Shown: in pieces, positions 1 to 8,648 of the stretch
Layout of the letters: every line of letters begins with the position of its first letter
How positions within the stretch are numbered: the stretch's first letter is position 1
The notes under the pieces: generated by a model
The model's input: only the letters and a program-made list of their open reading frames with translations
What the model was told of the DNA's origin: nothing
Databases searched by the model: none
Translations under genes and position numbers: made by a program
NCBI GenBank assembly: GCA_963757335.1
Contig: CAVWRJ010000024.1
Location: 186,001-250,000 of the forward strand
Length of the DNA stretch: 64,000 bases
Source of the DNA: DASQPA01 sp963757335
GTDB lineage: Bacteria > Acidobacteriota > Thermoanaerobaculia > Multivoradales > UBA5704
Reading direction: 5' to 3'

Positions 1-233
1 TCACCTCGAAGCAGCAGCTCTCCTCGCTGCCGCGGAACTTCTACGTCGACATCCCCGCCGAGCTCTCCGACGCGGTGCTGGCGGCCCCGCCCGACCGGGT
101 GCTCGACGTCGGCGTCGAGTGGACCACCCGCCAGGTCGCGGAGCTCTTGGACCACGGCGCCCTCTCCGTCCACTTCTACATCATGCAGAGCGCCAACGCC
201 GTCAAGCGGGTGATGGGCAAGCTCAAGCTCTGA
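1..233 (+). CDS. metF: Methylenetetrahydrofolate reductase, C-terminal fragment
   Basis: The last 76 codons of a gene that enters from the left edge; the reading frame runs from base 3 to a TGA at 231-233. The end of the protein, with a phenylalanine-tyrosine pair followed by SANAVKRVM, matches the final strand and helix of MetF-type TIM barrels, which reduce methylene-THF to methyl-THF with FAD for methionine synthesis. Only the C-terminus is visible, so cofactor residues cannot be checked. It faces the downstream pilin-like gene tail to tail. Confidence 0.7.
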   Translation, partial: TSKQQLSSLPRNFYVDIPAELSDAVLAAPPDRVLDVGVEWTTRQVAELLDHGALSVHFYIMQSANAVKRVMGKLKL

Positions 234-304
234 GGCTCAACGCCGGCGCGATGGGCGTGCGTCCCGGGCAGCTCTCCTCTTCGTAATCTCCCCGGAAAAG
301 GGAA

Positions 305-328
305 AGGGCGCCCGCATCGGGGCGCCCT
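305..328 (-). terminator. Intrinsic terminator of the first pilin-like gene
   Basis: Perfect 9-bp inverted repeat (AGGGCGCCC at 305-313, GGGCGCCCT at 320-328) around a 6-nt loop. Read on the minus strand the stem is followed by TTTCCCTTTTCC, and it lies 33 bp after the stop of the pilin-like gene. An almost identical hairpin follows the second pilin-like gene. Confidence 0.75.
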
Positions 329-360
329 CGCCATGTCGTCGCGCGGTGGGATCAGCTAGA

Positions 361-891
361 TCAGGGCGTAACCTTCTGCGGCCAGCGGACGAAGAAGCCA
401 TCGGCCCAGAGGATGTCCTGGTCGTAGTCGGTGGGGTCGAAGGAGGTGACGCTGATGGCGGTCGTCAGCTGCTTTTTCTTGTCGCGGCCGTAGCTGTGGA
501 TGGCCATGACCTGCTTGTCGAGCGGGGTGGCGGTCTTCAAGTAGTAGTCGTAGTTGGTCTTCCAGCCGTCCACCTCGGGGACCGCCTGGAGATACTGCGG
601 CACGAGGACCGAGAGCAGGTTGCTGCCGTCCGTCACGGTGCCGTAGCTCGTCAGGTCGACCGTGCTGGCGGCGGCGCCGGCGGCGGCCGCGCCGACCTGG
701 TCGGTCAGCCAGGAGAACATCGCGGTACCGGCGTTTCTCATGTCGGCGACGGTCCGCTTCTGCTTCGCCTTCTGGAGCGCGTCCAGGAAGTTGGGGATCA
801 GGAGCGCCGCGATGATGCCGATGATCGCCACTACGATCAAGAGCTCGATCAAGGTGAAGCCTTTCTCCCGGTTTCGCATGCGACTCAACAT
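361..891 (-). CDS. Type IV pilin-like major subunit, copy 1
   Basis: 176-residue prepilin. The short basic leader ending in KG is followed by FTLIELLIVVAIIGIIAALL, the class III prepilin cleavage site and N-terminal helix with the conserved Glu5 of the mature protein. The remainder is a globular head with no homology I recognise. ATG 891 is chosen because AAGGAGGGAGAG sits just upstream; a longer in-frame extension has no such site and no leader logic. A sigma-54 type promoter lies at 971-988. It is almost identical to the gene at 1164-1694, differing by only a handful of residues, so the two are a recent duplication or are kept alike by gene conversion. A prepilin peptidase and assembly ATPase must act on it but are not in the window. 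Confidence 0.9.
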   Translation of the reverse strand: MLSRMRNREKGFTLIELLIVVAIIGIIAALLIPNFLDALQKAKQKRTVADMRNAGTAMFSWLTDQVGAAAAGAAASTVDLTSYGTVTDGSNLLSVLVPQYLQAVPEVDGWKTNYDYYLKTATPLDKQVMAIHSYGRDKKKQLTTAISVTSFDPTDYDQDILWADGFFVRWPQKVTP

Positions 892-970
892 CGTCTCTCC
901 CTCCTTATGCCCGCGGGTCATCCCAGGGGCGGTGTTTCGAAGTCTGCCGGTTTGAAGCGCAAAAGACTCC

Positions 971-988
971 AAAGCAGGTTCTATGCCA
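971..988 (-). promoter_or_regulatory. Sigma-54 promoter of pilin-like copy 1
   Basis: Minus-strand sequence TGGCATAGAACCTGCTTT has GG and GC dinucleotides separated by exactly 10 nt, the -24/-12 arrangement of RpoN promoters. It lies about 80 bp upstream of the ATG. Pilin genes are commonly RpoN/PilR controlled, and the paralogue carries the matching element at 1759-1776. Confidence 0.8.
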
Positions 989-1114
989 GGCTTCGAATTC
1001 CCCTTAAGTCCTTTGTTTTCAAGCAAGCGGGGGTGGTTAGCGACAAAAATCGCCAGTCTGGCGGACCAAGAGTGTCAGGGGGTTTTCGGGGGGCAAAACC
1101 GCGTACAAAAGGAA

Positions 1115-1138
1115 AGGGCGCCCGCGGTGGGGCGCCCT
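1115..1138 (-). terminator. Intrinsic terminator of the second pilin-like gene
   Basis: 9-bp perfect stem (1115-1123 with 1130-1138) followed on the minus strand by TTTCCTTTTG, 25 bp after the stop of copy 2. Stem sequence is the same as that after copy 1, so the duplicated unit included the terminator. It would make the two pilin-like genes separate transcripts. Confidence 0.75.
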
Positions 1139-1163
1139 CCTCCAAGCTTCGATCAGACCGCGA

Positions 1164-1694
1164 TCAGGGCGTGACCTTCTGCGGCCAGCGGACGAAGAAG
1201 CCGTCGGCCCAGAGGATGTCCTGGTCGTAGTCGGTGGGGTCGAAGGAGGTGACGCTGATGGCGGTCGTCAGCTGCTTTTTCTTGTCGCGGCCGTAGCTGT
1301 GGATGGCCATGACCTGCTTGTCGAGCGGGGTGGCGGTCTTCAAGTAGTAGTCGTAGTTGGTCTTCCAGCCGTCCACTTCGGGGACCGCCTGGAGATACTG
1401 CGGCACGAGGACCGAGAGCAGGTTGCTGCCGTCCGTCACGGTGCCGTAGCTCGTCAGGTCGACCGTGGTGGCGGCGGCGCCGGCGGCGGCCGCGCCGACC
1501 TGGTCGGTCAGCCAGGAGAACATCGCGGTGCCGGCGTTGCGCATGTCGGCGACGGTGCGCTTCTGCTTCGCCTTCTGGAGTGCGTCGAGGAAGTTAGGGA
1601 TGAGCAGGGCGGCGATGATGCCGATGATCGCGACGACGATCAAAAGCTCGATCAGCGTGAAGCCGCGCTCTCGGTTTCGAATTCGGGTCAGCAT
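1164..1694 (-). CDS. Type IV pilin-like major subunit, copy 2
   Basis: 176-residue prepilin, with leader MLTRIRNRERG then FTLIELLIVVAIIGIIAALL. The head domain is the same as copy 1 apart from one or two residues (AATT in place of AAST). ATG 1694 is preceded by GAGGGGAG at good spacing; a GTG two codons upstream is possible. Its own sigma-54 element is at 1759-1776 and its own terminator follows. Carrying two near-identical pilins, each with a promoter and a terminator, suggests dosage or a swap reservoir rather than two different subunits. Confidence 0.9.
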   Translation of the reverse strand: MLTRIRNRERGFTLIELLIVVAIIGIIAALLIPNFLDALQKAKQKRTVADMRNAGTAMFSWLTDQVGAAAAGAAATTVDLTSYGTVTDGSNLLSVLVPQYLQAVPEVDGWKTNYDYYLKTATPLDKQVMAIHSYGRDKKKQLTTAISVTSFDPTDYDQDILWADGFFVRWPQKVTP

Positions 1695-1758
1695 GAGCAC
1701 TCCCCTCGGTCGGGCCTATGGGGAAATCCACGGGCGTTTCGCAAGTCAATAACCGTAT

Positions 1759-1776
1759 AGAGCAGGTTCTGTACCA
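1759..1776 (-). promoter_or_regulatory. Sigma-54 promoter of pilin-like copy 2
   Basis: Minus-strand TGGTACAGAACCTGCTCT: GG-N10-GC spacing as in RpoN promoters, and the central AGAACCTGCT is shared with the promoter of copy 1. It is about 65 bp upstream of ATG 1694. Confidence 0.8.
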
Positions 1777-1881
1777 GCGAAATCGACCGGTAAGTCCTGT
1801 GTTTGCAACGGTCCAAAATTTCGGAGGACAAAATTCGGCGCCCCCGGTCGCCACGAAATGTCAGTCGCGACGGGCGCCCGT

Positions 1882-2415
1882 TCACATCCGGTCGACGGCG
1901 GCCTGGGCGAGCGTCTTCAATTTTGCCGCGAAGGCCGGATCGGGGTAGCCGTGGCCGTGGCCGTCCCTCGCGAAGCCGAAGTTGAGCGCCTGGAGCTTGC
2001 AGGTGCTCCCGCCCTTGTGGAAGACGAGGACGTCGGGGGGAACGGCGTAGGCGGCGTCACCGAGGCCGGCGATCGCGTCGTGTCCGCCCCATTCGGCGGC
2101 GAAATCGGCCCCCGACTTGAGGCCGGTCGAGACGTTCAGGGTCTTGCCGTTCTTGGCGTGAAACGAGCAGATCCGGACCGGAAATTTGATCGGGTCCTTG
2201 ACGTGGACTTCGGACGAGGAGGCGACCGCCGTCCCGAGGACGGCCCCGACCTCCTCCGGGGTGACGAGCTTGCAAGGATCGCCAATGCCGACGATGCCGG
2301 TGGGCTCGACGACGGTGTCTTCGGCGCGATCCGCAGAGAAGGCGGCGGCCGGAGCGAGGAGCAGGGGGAGGAGGACGAGGGCGGAGGTGAAAGTCTGGGC
2401 GAAGCGAAGCTGCAT
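1882..2415 (-). CDS. Exported protein with a DUF3558-like domain
   Basis: 177 residues. The N-terminus MQLRFAQTFTSALVLLPLLL ends at AAAFSA and looks like a Sec signal peptide, so the protein is exported. The mature part begins with GDPCKLVTPEEVGAVLG, which resembles the start of DUF3558-type domains (Asp-Pro-Cys, then an acidic Glu-Val helix). A second Cys in RICSFHA could pair with the first. ATG 2415 is preceded by AAGGAGAG. Function unknown. No lipobox is seen. It is not clearly in an operon with its neighbours. Confidence 0.7.
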   Translation of the reverse strand: MQLRFAQTFTSALVLLPLLLAPAAAFSADRAEDTVVEPTGIVGIGDPCKLVTPEEVGAVLGTAVASSSEVHVKDPIKFPVRICSFHAKNGKTLNVSTGLKSGADFAAEWGGHDAIAGLGDAAYAVPPDVLVFHKGGSTCKLQALNFGFARDGHGHGYPDPAFAAKLKTLAQAAVDRM

Positions 2416-2565
2416 GGGGCTCTCCTTGACGGTTGACCGCCAACAAAGAGCGCGTTCCGGGGCGAGGACCAAGAGACCTCGCTCTCTGGAGGTAGTAGTG
2501 TGGCTCGTGAGTATGCGCCCTGACCCTACCCGAGGTCAAATGGCAGCAGTACTCGCTCCGGGGGA

Positions 2566-2626
2566 GGGGTCCCTCCCCCGGGGAGGGGGAGGGCGGGGTC
2601 AGGGGGAGGCGAGGAGGGGGGCGCCA
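2566..2626. repeat. G-rich intergenic repeat, copy 1
   Basis: Purine-rich sequence GGGGTCCCTCCCCC followed by runs of G broken by TCA and GA. A closely similar string in the same order occurs at 18869-18932. Both copies lie at the 3' side of genes. Low complexity limits certainty. Confidence 0.35.
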
Positions 2627-2647
2627 GGCTTGGCGTAAGACCCCTTC

Positions 2648-3118
2648 TCAGCGCTTGCCGCGCGGTGCCCAGAGCTGCTGGCCGCCGTCGTCGCGGAGGA
2701 TGAGGAGCCGGTTCCCCACCTTGATCTGCCGGGCGAGGATGCCGGGGCCGTTCGGGGTCTTGAGCGGGGAGCCGGTGACCTCGATCTGGTCCCCCTGGGC
2801 GAAGGAGAAGCCTCTCCCGGCGAGGAAGTCCGGCGGCGCGAGGCGGACGACGAGCGGCCCGTTGGCGCTCTGGAGCATCAGGCTGGCCACCGCGGAGCCG
2901 TCGGCGACGGCCGCCGCCTGGACCTGCTGGACCTGGCCCGTGAGGGTCGTCTCGTGCGCCTTGTCATAGCGCTGCGGGCCACCCCGGGGTGGGCCGCCCT
3001 GCGGGCCCGGGGGCGGGGGGGGCGGCGGGGCACCCGGCTGGGCGAGCGAGGGGCCTGCCGAGAGGGCCGTCAGGAAGAGCGTCGCAAGGCTGAGCGCAGT
3101 CGCACGGCGAATGTTCAT
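2648..3118 (-). CDS. Exported proline-rich protein with OB-like domain
   Basis: 156 residues with a clear signal peptide (MNIRRATALSLATLFLTALS, cut near SLAQ). A Pro/Gly-rich linker follows (about residues 27-50). The rest is a predicted beta-barrel: a TLTGQVQQVQ strand, then VVRLAPPDFL, IEVTGSPLKT and GILARQIKVGNRLLILRDD. The order strand-Gly-xx-Val, then GDxIEVTGS, is typical of periplasmic OB-fold proteins, but I cannot name the family. The protein is probably periplasmic with an unknown ligand. Upstream sequence TAAAGGAGATTCGCG gives a good ribosome site. Confidence 0.7.
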   Translation of the reverse strand: MNIRRATALSLATLFLTALSAGPSLAQPGAPPPPPPPGPQGGPPRGGPQRYDKAHETTLTGQVQQVQAAAVADGSAVASLMLQSANGPLVVRLAPPDFLAGRGFSFAQGDQIEVTGSPLKTPNGPGILARQIKVGNRLLILRDDGGQQLWAPRGKR

Positions 3119-3192
3119 CGCGAATCTCCTTTATAGGCGATCAAGAAGATAGAGAATAGCAGGGTCGCCGTCCGGACGCGAGCCTCAGCTCG

Positions 3193-5763
3193 TCAACGGT
3201 CGCCACCCGGGTTCACCGCCGCGGCGGCGAGGGCGGCGGCGAGCTCGGCCATCGCTACGGGTTTCCCCAGGTAGCCGTCCATGCCCGCGGCCAGGAAGCG
3301 CTCCCGGTCGCCGGTCATGGCATGGGCGGTGAGGGCGAGGATCCGCGGCCCGCCCCCGGCGGGGAACTGGCAGCGGATGCGGCGGGTGGCCTCCAGCCCA
3401 TCCATCCCGGGCATCTGGACGTCCATCAGAACCACGTCGTAGGGCTGGCGCGCCAGCGCTTCCAAGACCTCCTGCCCGTTGCCGGCGAGATCCGCCTCGT
3501 ACCCCAGATAGCGGAGCATGTGGAGCATCACCCGCTGGTTGACCGGCTGGTCCTCGGCGAGGAGGACGCGGAGCGGGGGGCCCCCCGCCGGGCCGGGCTC
3601 CGGTACGGGCTCCATTCGCTCCTGCGGGCGGGCTCCTGCGGGCGCTTCGCGCCGCCCGTCGCCCGTCCGCGGAACCGAACGGAGCCCGGCGTCCGCCGCC
3701 GCCGCCGCCGCCGGGGCGGCCTCGCCGACCAGGGTGAAGTGGAAGGTCGAGCCTCGGGAGACGGTGCTCTCGACCCAGATCTCGCCCCCCATCCGCTCGG
3801 TCAGCCGTTTGCTGATGGCGAGACCGAGGCCGGTGCCGCCGTGCCGGCGGGCGAGAGTGCCGTCGAGCTGGTGAAAGGCGACGAAGAGCTGGTCCAGGCT
3901 CTCTCTGGGAATCCCGATGCCGGTGTCGGTGACGGCGAAATGAACGGCGAAGCGGTTCTCCCCGAGGGGGCGGGCCGAGAGCGCCACCCGCACCTCCCCC
4001 GCGGGGGTGAACTTGATGGCGTTGCCGAGGAGGTTGACTAAGATCTGCCGGGTGCGGGCGAGGTCGCCGACCAGGGCCTCCGGGGTTCCCGGGGCGACGG
4101 TATGGGAGAGCGCGAGCCCCTGGCGCTGCGCCAGGGGAGAGACCATCTCCAGGCTCTCCTCGACGACCGCTTCGAGGGAGAAGGGGGCGCGCGCGATCTC
4201 GACCTTCCCGGACTCGATCTTCGAGAAGTCGAGAATGTCGTTGATGACGACGAGGAGGGCCTCGCCGCTCGTCCGGATGATCTCCAGGTACCCCTGCTGC
4301 TGGGCGGAGAGGGGGGTTTCGAGGAGCAGGCTGGTCATCCCCACGACGCCGTTCATGGGCGTCCTGATCTCGTGGCTCATGTTGGCGAGAAACTCGCTCT
4401 TCGCCCGGCTCGCGGCGAGCGCCTCCTCCTTGGCCGCTTCGAGGTCCCGGGTGCGCTCCCGGATCTCCTCTTCGAGGCTCCTGGAGAGCCGGTCGAGCTC
4501 GCCGTGGACGCGGCGGAAGCGGTTCGAGAGAGCGAGGCTCATGGCCACCAGCATCGCCGCGAAGCCGAAGGGAGCGAGCGAGAGACCGCCGCTCCATGGC
4601 AGGGGGAGAGCCTGGCCGGCGAGCTCCAGGCTCTGGACGGCGACGAGCGTCATGCCGCCGACGGCGAGGAGGCGCGCCTCGGCGTCCCCTCGCCACATCT
4701 CGCGGACGATGAGGACCGCCGATCCCAGGAGGAGGGGCAGCAGCCAGAGCGAGCGGAGACCCTGGCTCGCGACCACCATGCGGGTGTCGGGCCAGAAGGC
4801 CACCCCGAGGGCGAGGGCGCCGTGGGAGAGCTGGTAGGCGCGCCAGGCCCGGGGGAGGGGCCGGGAGAAGAAGGTCCAGAGGAACTGGATGGCGAGGAGA
4901 GCCGCCAAGTGGCCGGTCAAGTCGCTCGCCCGCACCGCGAGGTCGAAGCGGCCGGTGACCTCGTAGACCCAGTAGGAGCTCGCGAAGGTGTTGACCGCGA
5001 AGGCCAGGGCGAGGAGGCCGAACCAGAGGTGTCCCGACTGCTGGCGGCGGCGGTGGTAGAGGAGAAGATGGTAGGGGACGACGGCGAGGAAGAGAAAGGC
5101 GAGGAGGAGCGTGGGGAGGTCGGCCAGGAGGGTGCGGTCGCGCGCCACCTCGGCGCGGTCGGCGAGGGCGTCGGCGCGGCCGAGGGCGAAGATCCCGCCC
5201 ACCGGCGCCGCCGCCGGGTCGCGGTCGGAGGCCCAGGACACCCGGCGCACCCGGAGCGCGAGAGCGAGCGCCCCGTCCGCCCCGATCGTCTCGATCGCCT
5301 GAGGGGGGATGGGGAAGACCTCGGCGACCGCATGCGGCAGCTCGACCCGCCACCCCCGAGAGCTCCCCACCAGCCGGCCGCCGGCGTACACCTGGTAGGC
5401 GCCGAACCGGGTGGAGGGGCCGAGGAGGAGGCCGAGCCGGCCCTCCCCGGCGGCGAGCCGCGCCGCGGGGTCGAGGGTGACTCTTCGCCGGAACCAGACC
5501 GGGCCGCCGACGCCGCGGTGGCCCTGCTCCCGCCAGGTGCCAGTCAGGGGAACGCCGCGCCAGGCCGAGTCGTCATACCCCGGGTTCGCCCACCGCGGGT
5601 CGTCGCCGGCCCGCGTCCGCCAGATCTCGGGCGTCCCCTCGGTCGGCGCGGGCGCCGCCCGGCCGGGAACGGGGGAGACGAGGAAAACTGCGAGCAGCAT
5701 GGCGCAGCGACTCACGGGTCTCCCCGCGAGAGCGCCGCAACCGTGGCGGATGTCCTTGGGCAT
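3193..5763 (-). CDS. Hybrid sensor histidine kinase, 7TMR-DISM type
   Basis: 856 residues from ATG 5763. Order: signal peptide; a beta-sandwich sensor (about 35-200) with [16 protein letters not shown], as in DISM/galactose-binding folds; a seven-helix membrane region (about 205-405); HisKA with phospho-acceptor His in [12 protein letters not shown]; HATPase with DTGIGIP and GGTGLGLAI; and a C-terminal receiver with acceptor Asp in [13 protein letters not shown] and Lys in LGKPV. It senses an extracytoplasmic signal and passes phosphate to its own receiver; no separate response regulator is adjacent. The linker between ATPase and receiver is encoded by a copy of the interspersed palindromic element (3606-3688), giving the odd [10 protein letters not shown] segment. 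A 5' region holding the 41-bp hairpin array precedes it. Confidence 0.93.
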   Translation of the reverse strand: MPKDIRHGCGALAGRPVSRCAMLLAVFLVSPVPGRAAPAPTEGTPEIWRTRAGDDPRWANPGYDDSAWRGVPLTGTWREQGHRGVGGPVWFRRRVTLDPAARLAAGEGRLGLLLGPSTRFGAYQVYAGGRLVGSSRGWRVELPHAVAEVFPIPPQAIETIGADGALALALRVRRVSWASDRDPAAAPVGGIFALGRADALADRAEVARDRTLLADLPTLLLAFLFLAVVPYHLLLYHRRRQQSGHLWFGLLALAFAVNTFASSYWVYEVTGRFDLAVRASDLTGHLAALLAIQFLWTFFSRPLPRAWRAYQLSHGALALGVAFWPDTRMVVASQGLRSLWLLPLLLGSAVLIVREMWRGDAEARLLAVGGMTLVAVQSLELAGQALPLPWSGGLSLAPFGFAAMLVAMSLALSNRFRRVHGELDRLSRSLEEEIRERTRDLEAAKEEALAASRAKSEFLANMSHEIRTPMNGVVGMTSLLLETPLSAQQQGYLEIIRTSGEALLVVINDILDFSKIESGKVEIARAPFSLEAVVEESLEMVSPLAQRQGLALSHTVAPGTPEALVGDLARTRQILVNLLGNAIKFTPAGEVRVALSARPLGENRFAVHFAVTDTGIGIPRESLDQLFVAFHQLDGTLARRHGGTGLGLAISKRLTERMGGEIWVESTVSRGSTFHFTLVGEAAPAAAAAADAGLRSVPRTGDGRREAPAGARPQERMEPVPEPGPAGGPPLRVLLAEDQPVNQRVMLHMLRYLGYEADLAGNGQEVLEALARQPYDVVLMDVQMPGMDGLEATRRIRCQFPAGGGPRILALTAHAMTGDRERFLAAGMDGYLGKPVAMAELAAALAAAAVNPGGDR
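3606..3688 (+). repeat. Interspersed palindromic element, copy A (inside a kinase gene)
   Basis: Core TCCTGCGGGCGGGCTCCTGC followed by GGGCGCTTCGCGCC matches the copies at 10967, 13395, 36080 and 62461. Outer arms 3606-3618 (CGGGCTCCATTCG) and 3676-3688 (CGAACGGAGCCCG) are complementary except for one position. This copy sits inside coding sequence, in the linker of the hybrid kinase. Confidence 0.7.
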
Positions 5764-5834
5764 GGCGAAGGCGGAAGTATAACGCCGCGGTCGAGCGAGA
5801 TCGCTCGCCGGTGCCGGGGAAGGCCCGCCCGGGG

Positions 5835-6119
5835 CTCGGCAAGCCATCCCAGGGGCGGGATAGCTTAACCCGGTGCTCGGCAAGCCATCCCAGGGGCGGG
5901 ATAGCTTAACCCGGTGCTCGGCAAGCCATCCCAGGGCCGGGATAGCTTAACCCGGTGCTCGGCAAGCTATCCCAGGGCCGGGATAGCTTAACCCGGTGCT
6001 CGGCAAGCTATCCCAGAGGCGGGATAGCTTAACCCGGTGCTCGGCAAGCCATCCCAGGGCCGGGATAGCTTAACCCGGGGCTCGGCAAGCTATCCCAGGG
6101 CCGGGATAGCTTCGCCGGG
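5835..6119. repeat. Seven-copy 41-bp tandem hairpin array
   Basis: Seven head-to-tail units with a constant 41-bp period start at 5835, 5876, 5917, 5958, 5999, 6040 and 6081. Each contains AAGC[CT]ATCCC, a 6-nt loop, and GGGATAGCTT, an inverted repeat with a 10-bp stem. Three units (4, 5, 7) are perfect. Four carry C instead of T in the left arm, which is an A-C mismatch in plus-strand RNA but a G-U wobble in minus-strand RNA. The array fills the gap between the divergently transcribed kinase (minus) and ddl (plus). It is not a CRISPR: there are no variable spacers. Confidence 0.95.
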
Positions 6120-6173
6120 CGCCGGGAAACGCTGCCGCGCTGGTAAGATCGCCCCTTCTCGAAGGGACGGCGC

Positions 6174-7259
6174 ATGAACGTAGGTCTCATCTTCGGCGGG
6201 CGTAGTGTGGAGCACCAGGTCTCGATCAACTCGGCCCGCACGGTGGCGCGCGGGCTCGCCGAGGCCGGCCATGGAGTCATTCCCTTGGGGATCGCCCAGG
6301 ACGGCTGCTGGGTCTCGACCGCGCAGGCGGCGGCGGTGCTGGCGGGGGACGCCCGGGCAATCGAGCCGGTGGGCTCGGCCGTCGCGCCGACCCTCGTCCA
6401 CCTCACCTCCTCGGGTGCCGAGGCGCTCTTCCCCATCGTCCACGGCACCTGGGGGGAGGACGGCACCCTCCAGGGGCTCTGCGAGATGCTCGACCTCCCC
6501 TACGTGGGGCCGGGGGTGACCGCCTCCGCCCTCGCCATGGACAAGGTGCTCGCCAAGCGGGTGATGGCGGCGGCCGGGGTGCCGGTCGTCGACTACGAGG
6601 CGACGACCCGTGCCGCCTTCGAGGCCGATCCCCAGGCCTTCCTCGCCCGGCTCGACCGCCTGCCCCTGCCGCTCTTCGTCAAGCCGAGCGTCGGCGGCTC
6701 GTCGGTGGGGGTCAAGCGGGTCGACAGCCGCGCCGGCCAGGAGACCGCGATCCGCTTCGCCTTGCAGTTCGACGACGCGGTGCTCGTCGAGCGCGGGGTC
6801 CTAGGGCGCGAGCTGGAGTGCGCCGTCCTCGGCTATGGCGACCTCCAGGCCTCGGCGATCGGCGAGATCGTCCCCGGCAACGACTTTTACGACTACGCCG
6901 ACAAGTACCTGGAGGACAAGGCGCGGCTCCTCGCCCCGGCCGAGCTGCCCGCGGCGGTCGCCAGCCGTCTCCGCGAGCTCGCCGTCCGCGCCTTCGCGGC
7001 GCTCGGCGGGGTGGGGATGGCGCGGGTCGACTTCTTCTACGAGGAGGACAAGGGCGAGGCCGGCCTTTCGGTCAACGAGCTCAACACCCTCCCCGGCTTC
7101 ACCAGCATCTCCATGTACCCCCGGCTCTGGGACCTCTCCGGCGTCCCCCTGCCGCAGCTCGTCGACCGCCTGGTCCAGATCGCCGTCGACCGCCACCGCG
7201 ACCGCCGCCGGCTCGACCGCGGGATCAAGGAGTTCCTGGCGGAGCTCGCCGCGCGATAA
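6174..7259 (+). CDS. ddl: D-alanine--D-alanine ligase
   Basis: 361 residues, the usual length. ATP-grasp enzyme that joins two D-alanines for the peptidoglycan stem. It has the N-terminal LIFGGRSVEHQVS signature, the HGTWGEDGTLQGLCEML loop, KPSVGGSSVGV (ATP-grasp lysine and glycine-rich loop), and the metal-site segment VNELNTLPGFTSISMYPRLW. Ser and Glu of the N-terminal signature are present. ATG 6174 follows GAAGGGACGG. The gene starts just after the 41-bp array, so transcription initiates within or beyond the array. The exported phosphoesterase follows after 42 bp. Confidence 0.97.
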   Translation: MNVGLIFGGRSVEHQVSINSARTVARGLAEAGHGVIPLGIAQDGCWVSTAQAAAVLAGDARAIEPVGSAVAPTLVHLTSSGAEALFPIVHGTWGEDGTLQGLCEMLDLPYVGPGVTASALAMDKVLAKRVMAAAGVPVVDYEATTRAAFEADPQAFLARLDRLPLPLFVKPSVGGSSVGVKRVDSRAGQETAIRFALQFDDAVLVERGVLGRELECAVLGYGDLQASAIGEIVPGNDFYDYADKYLEDKARLLAPAELPAAVASRLRELAVRAFAALGGVGMARVDFFYEEDKGEAGLSVNELNTLPGFTSISMYPRLWDLSGVPLPQLVDRLVQIAVDRHRDRRRLDRGIKEFLAELAAR

Positions 7260-7301
7260 ACTCTAGCCGCAGACGTAAGAGATAAGGAAGAGAGGTCCGA
7301 G

Positions 7302-8648
7302 ATGATCGGAAATCGGGGTGCCCTGCGCGTCGCCGTCGCCATTCTTCCAGGCCTGCTGGCGCTCTCGGCGTCACTCTCGGCGGCGACCGAGCGGCCGCTC
7401 CAGAGCGCCGTGATCGCTCTCCAGCCGGTTTCGGGGACGGGCGACCTGACCTTTATCGTCGGCGGCGACAACCGCCCCACGGCCAAAGGGGCGCCCATGC
7501 CGCGGGTGGTGAGGACGATCTTCGACGAGATCGGCCTCGTGCGTCCCGCCTTCGTCCTCTGGTCCGGCGATACCGTTTACGGCTACTGCGACACCCGCGC
7601 GGAGCTCGAACGGGAGTACGACGCCTTCCTGTCCCTGGCGAAGCGCGGTGCCGTGCCGCTCTTCAACGCTCCCGGCAACCACGAGATCCACGCCCCCCAG
7701 ACCTGCCCGCCCCCGCCTGCCGGGACCGAGCTCTGCGGCGCCCCCTGCTCGGAGCAGCTGTTCGAGAGGAGCTTCGGCCGGCTCTACGGCTCCTTCGACG
7801 ATGCCGGGGCGCACTTCATCAGCCTCGACACCGACGTCCCTGGCACCCCGGACGAGATCTCGGGCGACCAGCTCGCCTGGCTGAAGCAGGACCTGGAGGC
7901 GAACCGGGCGGCGCGCGCCATTTTCATCTTCTGCCATACCGAGTTCTACTCCTCGCCGAAGATCGATCCTCCCCAGGGGCAGAACCATCCCGCCATCTTC
8001 GACCGCATCGCCCTCCACGAGCTCTTCCGGCGCTATCCCGTCAAGGCGGTCTTCGCCGGCCACGAGCACCTCTACTGGCGCGAGCCGGCCGAAAATCACG
8101 ATGGGATCGAATACTTCGTGGCGGGGGGCGGGGGGGCGCCGCTCTACGCCTCGCCCGACCGCGGCGGCTTCTCGCACTACATCCTCGTCCGCCTCGCCGG
8201 CAACCGAGTCAGCTACGACGTCATCGAGCCCGGCCACCTCTACGTCGAGCCGGCGGCGGAGAAGGACGGCGAGGGGAAGCTCTGGATCGTCAACTCGAAC
8301 GACGTCGGGCCGCTCGCCCTGGACGGCATCGAGACCGAGGTGCCGGCGAAGCTCGGCTCCTGCGACGATCTCCAGCCCACGACCGACTTCAAGGGGCGGG
8401 ACGGGAAGCCGGTCGTCCTGACCAAGCTCTCCTGCACCCCGGGCAAGTCCGTCCACCAGCTCCGCCTCCGGGCCGAGGGCGTGCCGGCGGGAGCCTCGGT
8501 ACCGGTCGAAGTTCGGGTCGTTCGGCGAAAGGGTTCGGAGCCGGGGAAACCGCGCGACCGCGCTAGTGCGCGGCCGCGACGACGATCCCGGACATCCCCA
8601 TGGCGGCCAGCTCGCGGCGGAGGTCCTCGGCGTTCTCGCGGTCGGTGA
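7302..8648 (+). CDS. Exported calcineurin-like metallophosphoesterase
   Basis: 448 residues with an N-terminal signal peptide (cut near SLSAA). Metallophosphoesterase motifs appear in order: GGDNRP, WSGDTVYGY, APGNHEIH, FCHTEFYS, GHEHLYW, giving a full set of two-metal ligands. It is likely periplasmic or surface-exposed and hydrolyses a phosphoester; the substrate is unknown. About 30 residues at the C-terminus are Arg/Pro-rich and overlap the convergent rlpA gene by 86 bp. They look like an out-of-frame read-through, so the true protein may end near 8565 after a frame change. ATG 7302 follows AAGAGAGGTCCGAG. Confidence 0.88.
   Translation: MIGNRGALRVAVAILPGLLALSASLSAATERPLQSAVIALQPVSGTGDLTFIVGGDNRPTAKGAPMPRVVRTIFDEIGLVRPAFVLWSGDTVYGYCDTRAELEREYDAFLSLAKRGAVPLFNAPGNHEIHAPQTCPPPPAGTELCGAPCSEQLFERSFGRLYGSFDDAGAHFISLDTDVPGTPDEISGDQLAWLKQDLEANRAARAIFIFCHTEFYSSPKIDPPQGQNHPAIFDRIALHELFRRYPVKAVFAGHEHLYWREPAENHDGIEYFVAGGGGAPLYASPDRGGFSHYILVRLAGNRVSYDVIEPGHLYVEPAAEKDGEGKLWIVNSNDVGPLALDGIETEVPAKLGSCDDLQPTTDFKGRDGKPVVLTKLSCTPGKSVHQLRLRAEGVPAGASVPVEVRVVRRKGSEPGKPRDRASARPRRRSRTSPWRPARGGGPRRSRGR

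Noticed and set aside
4102..5868. Long plus-strand frame opposite the hybrid kinase
   Set aside because: Typical GC-rich antisense shadow; it is Glu/Arg/Gly-rich with no motif, and the minus strand encodes a complete kinase.
5835..6119. CRISPR array
   Set aside because: Units are adjacent 41-bp copies with no unique spacers and no cas genes; it is a tandem hairpin repeat.
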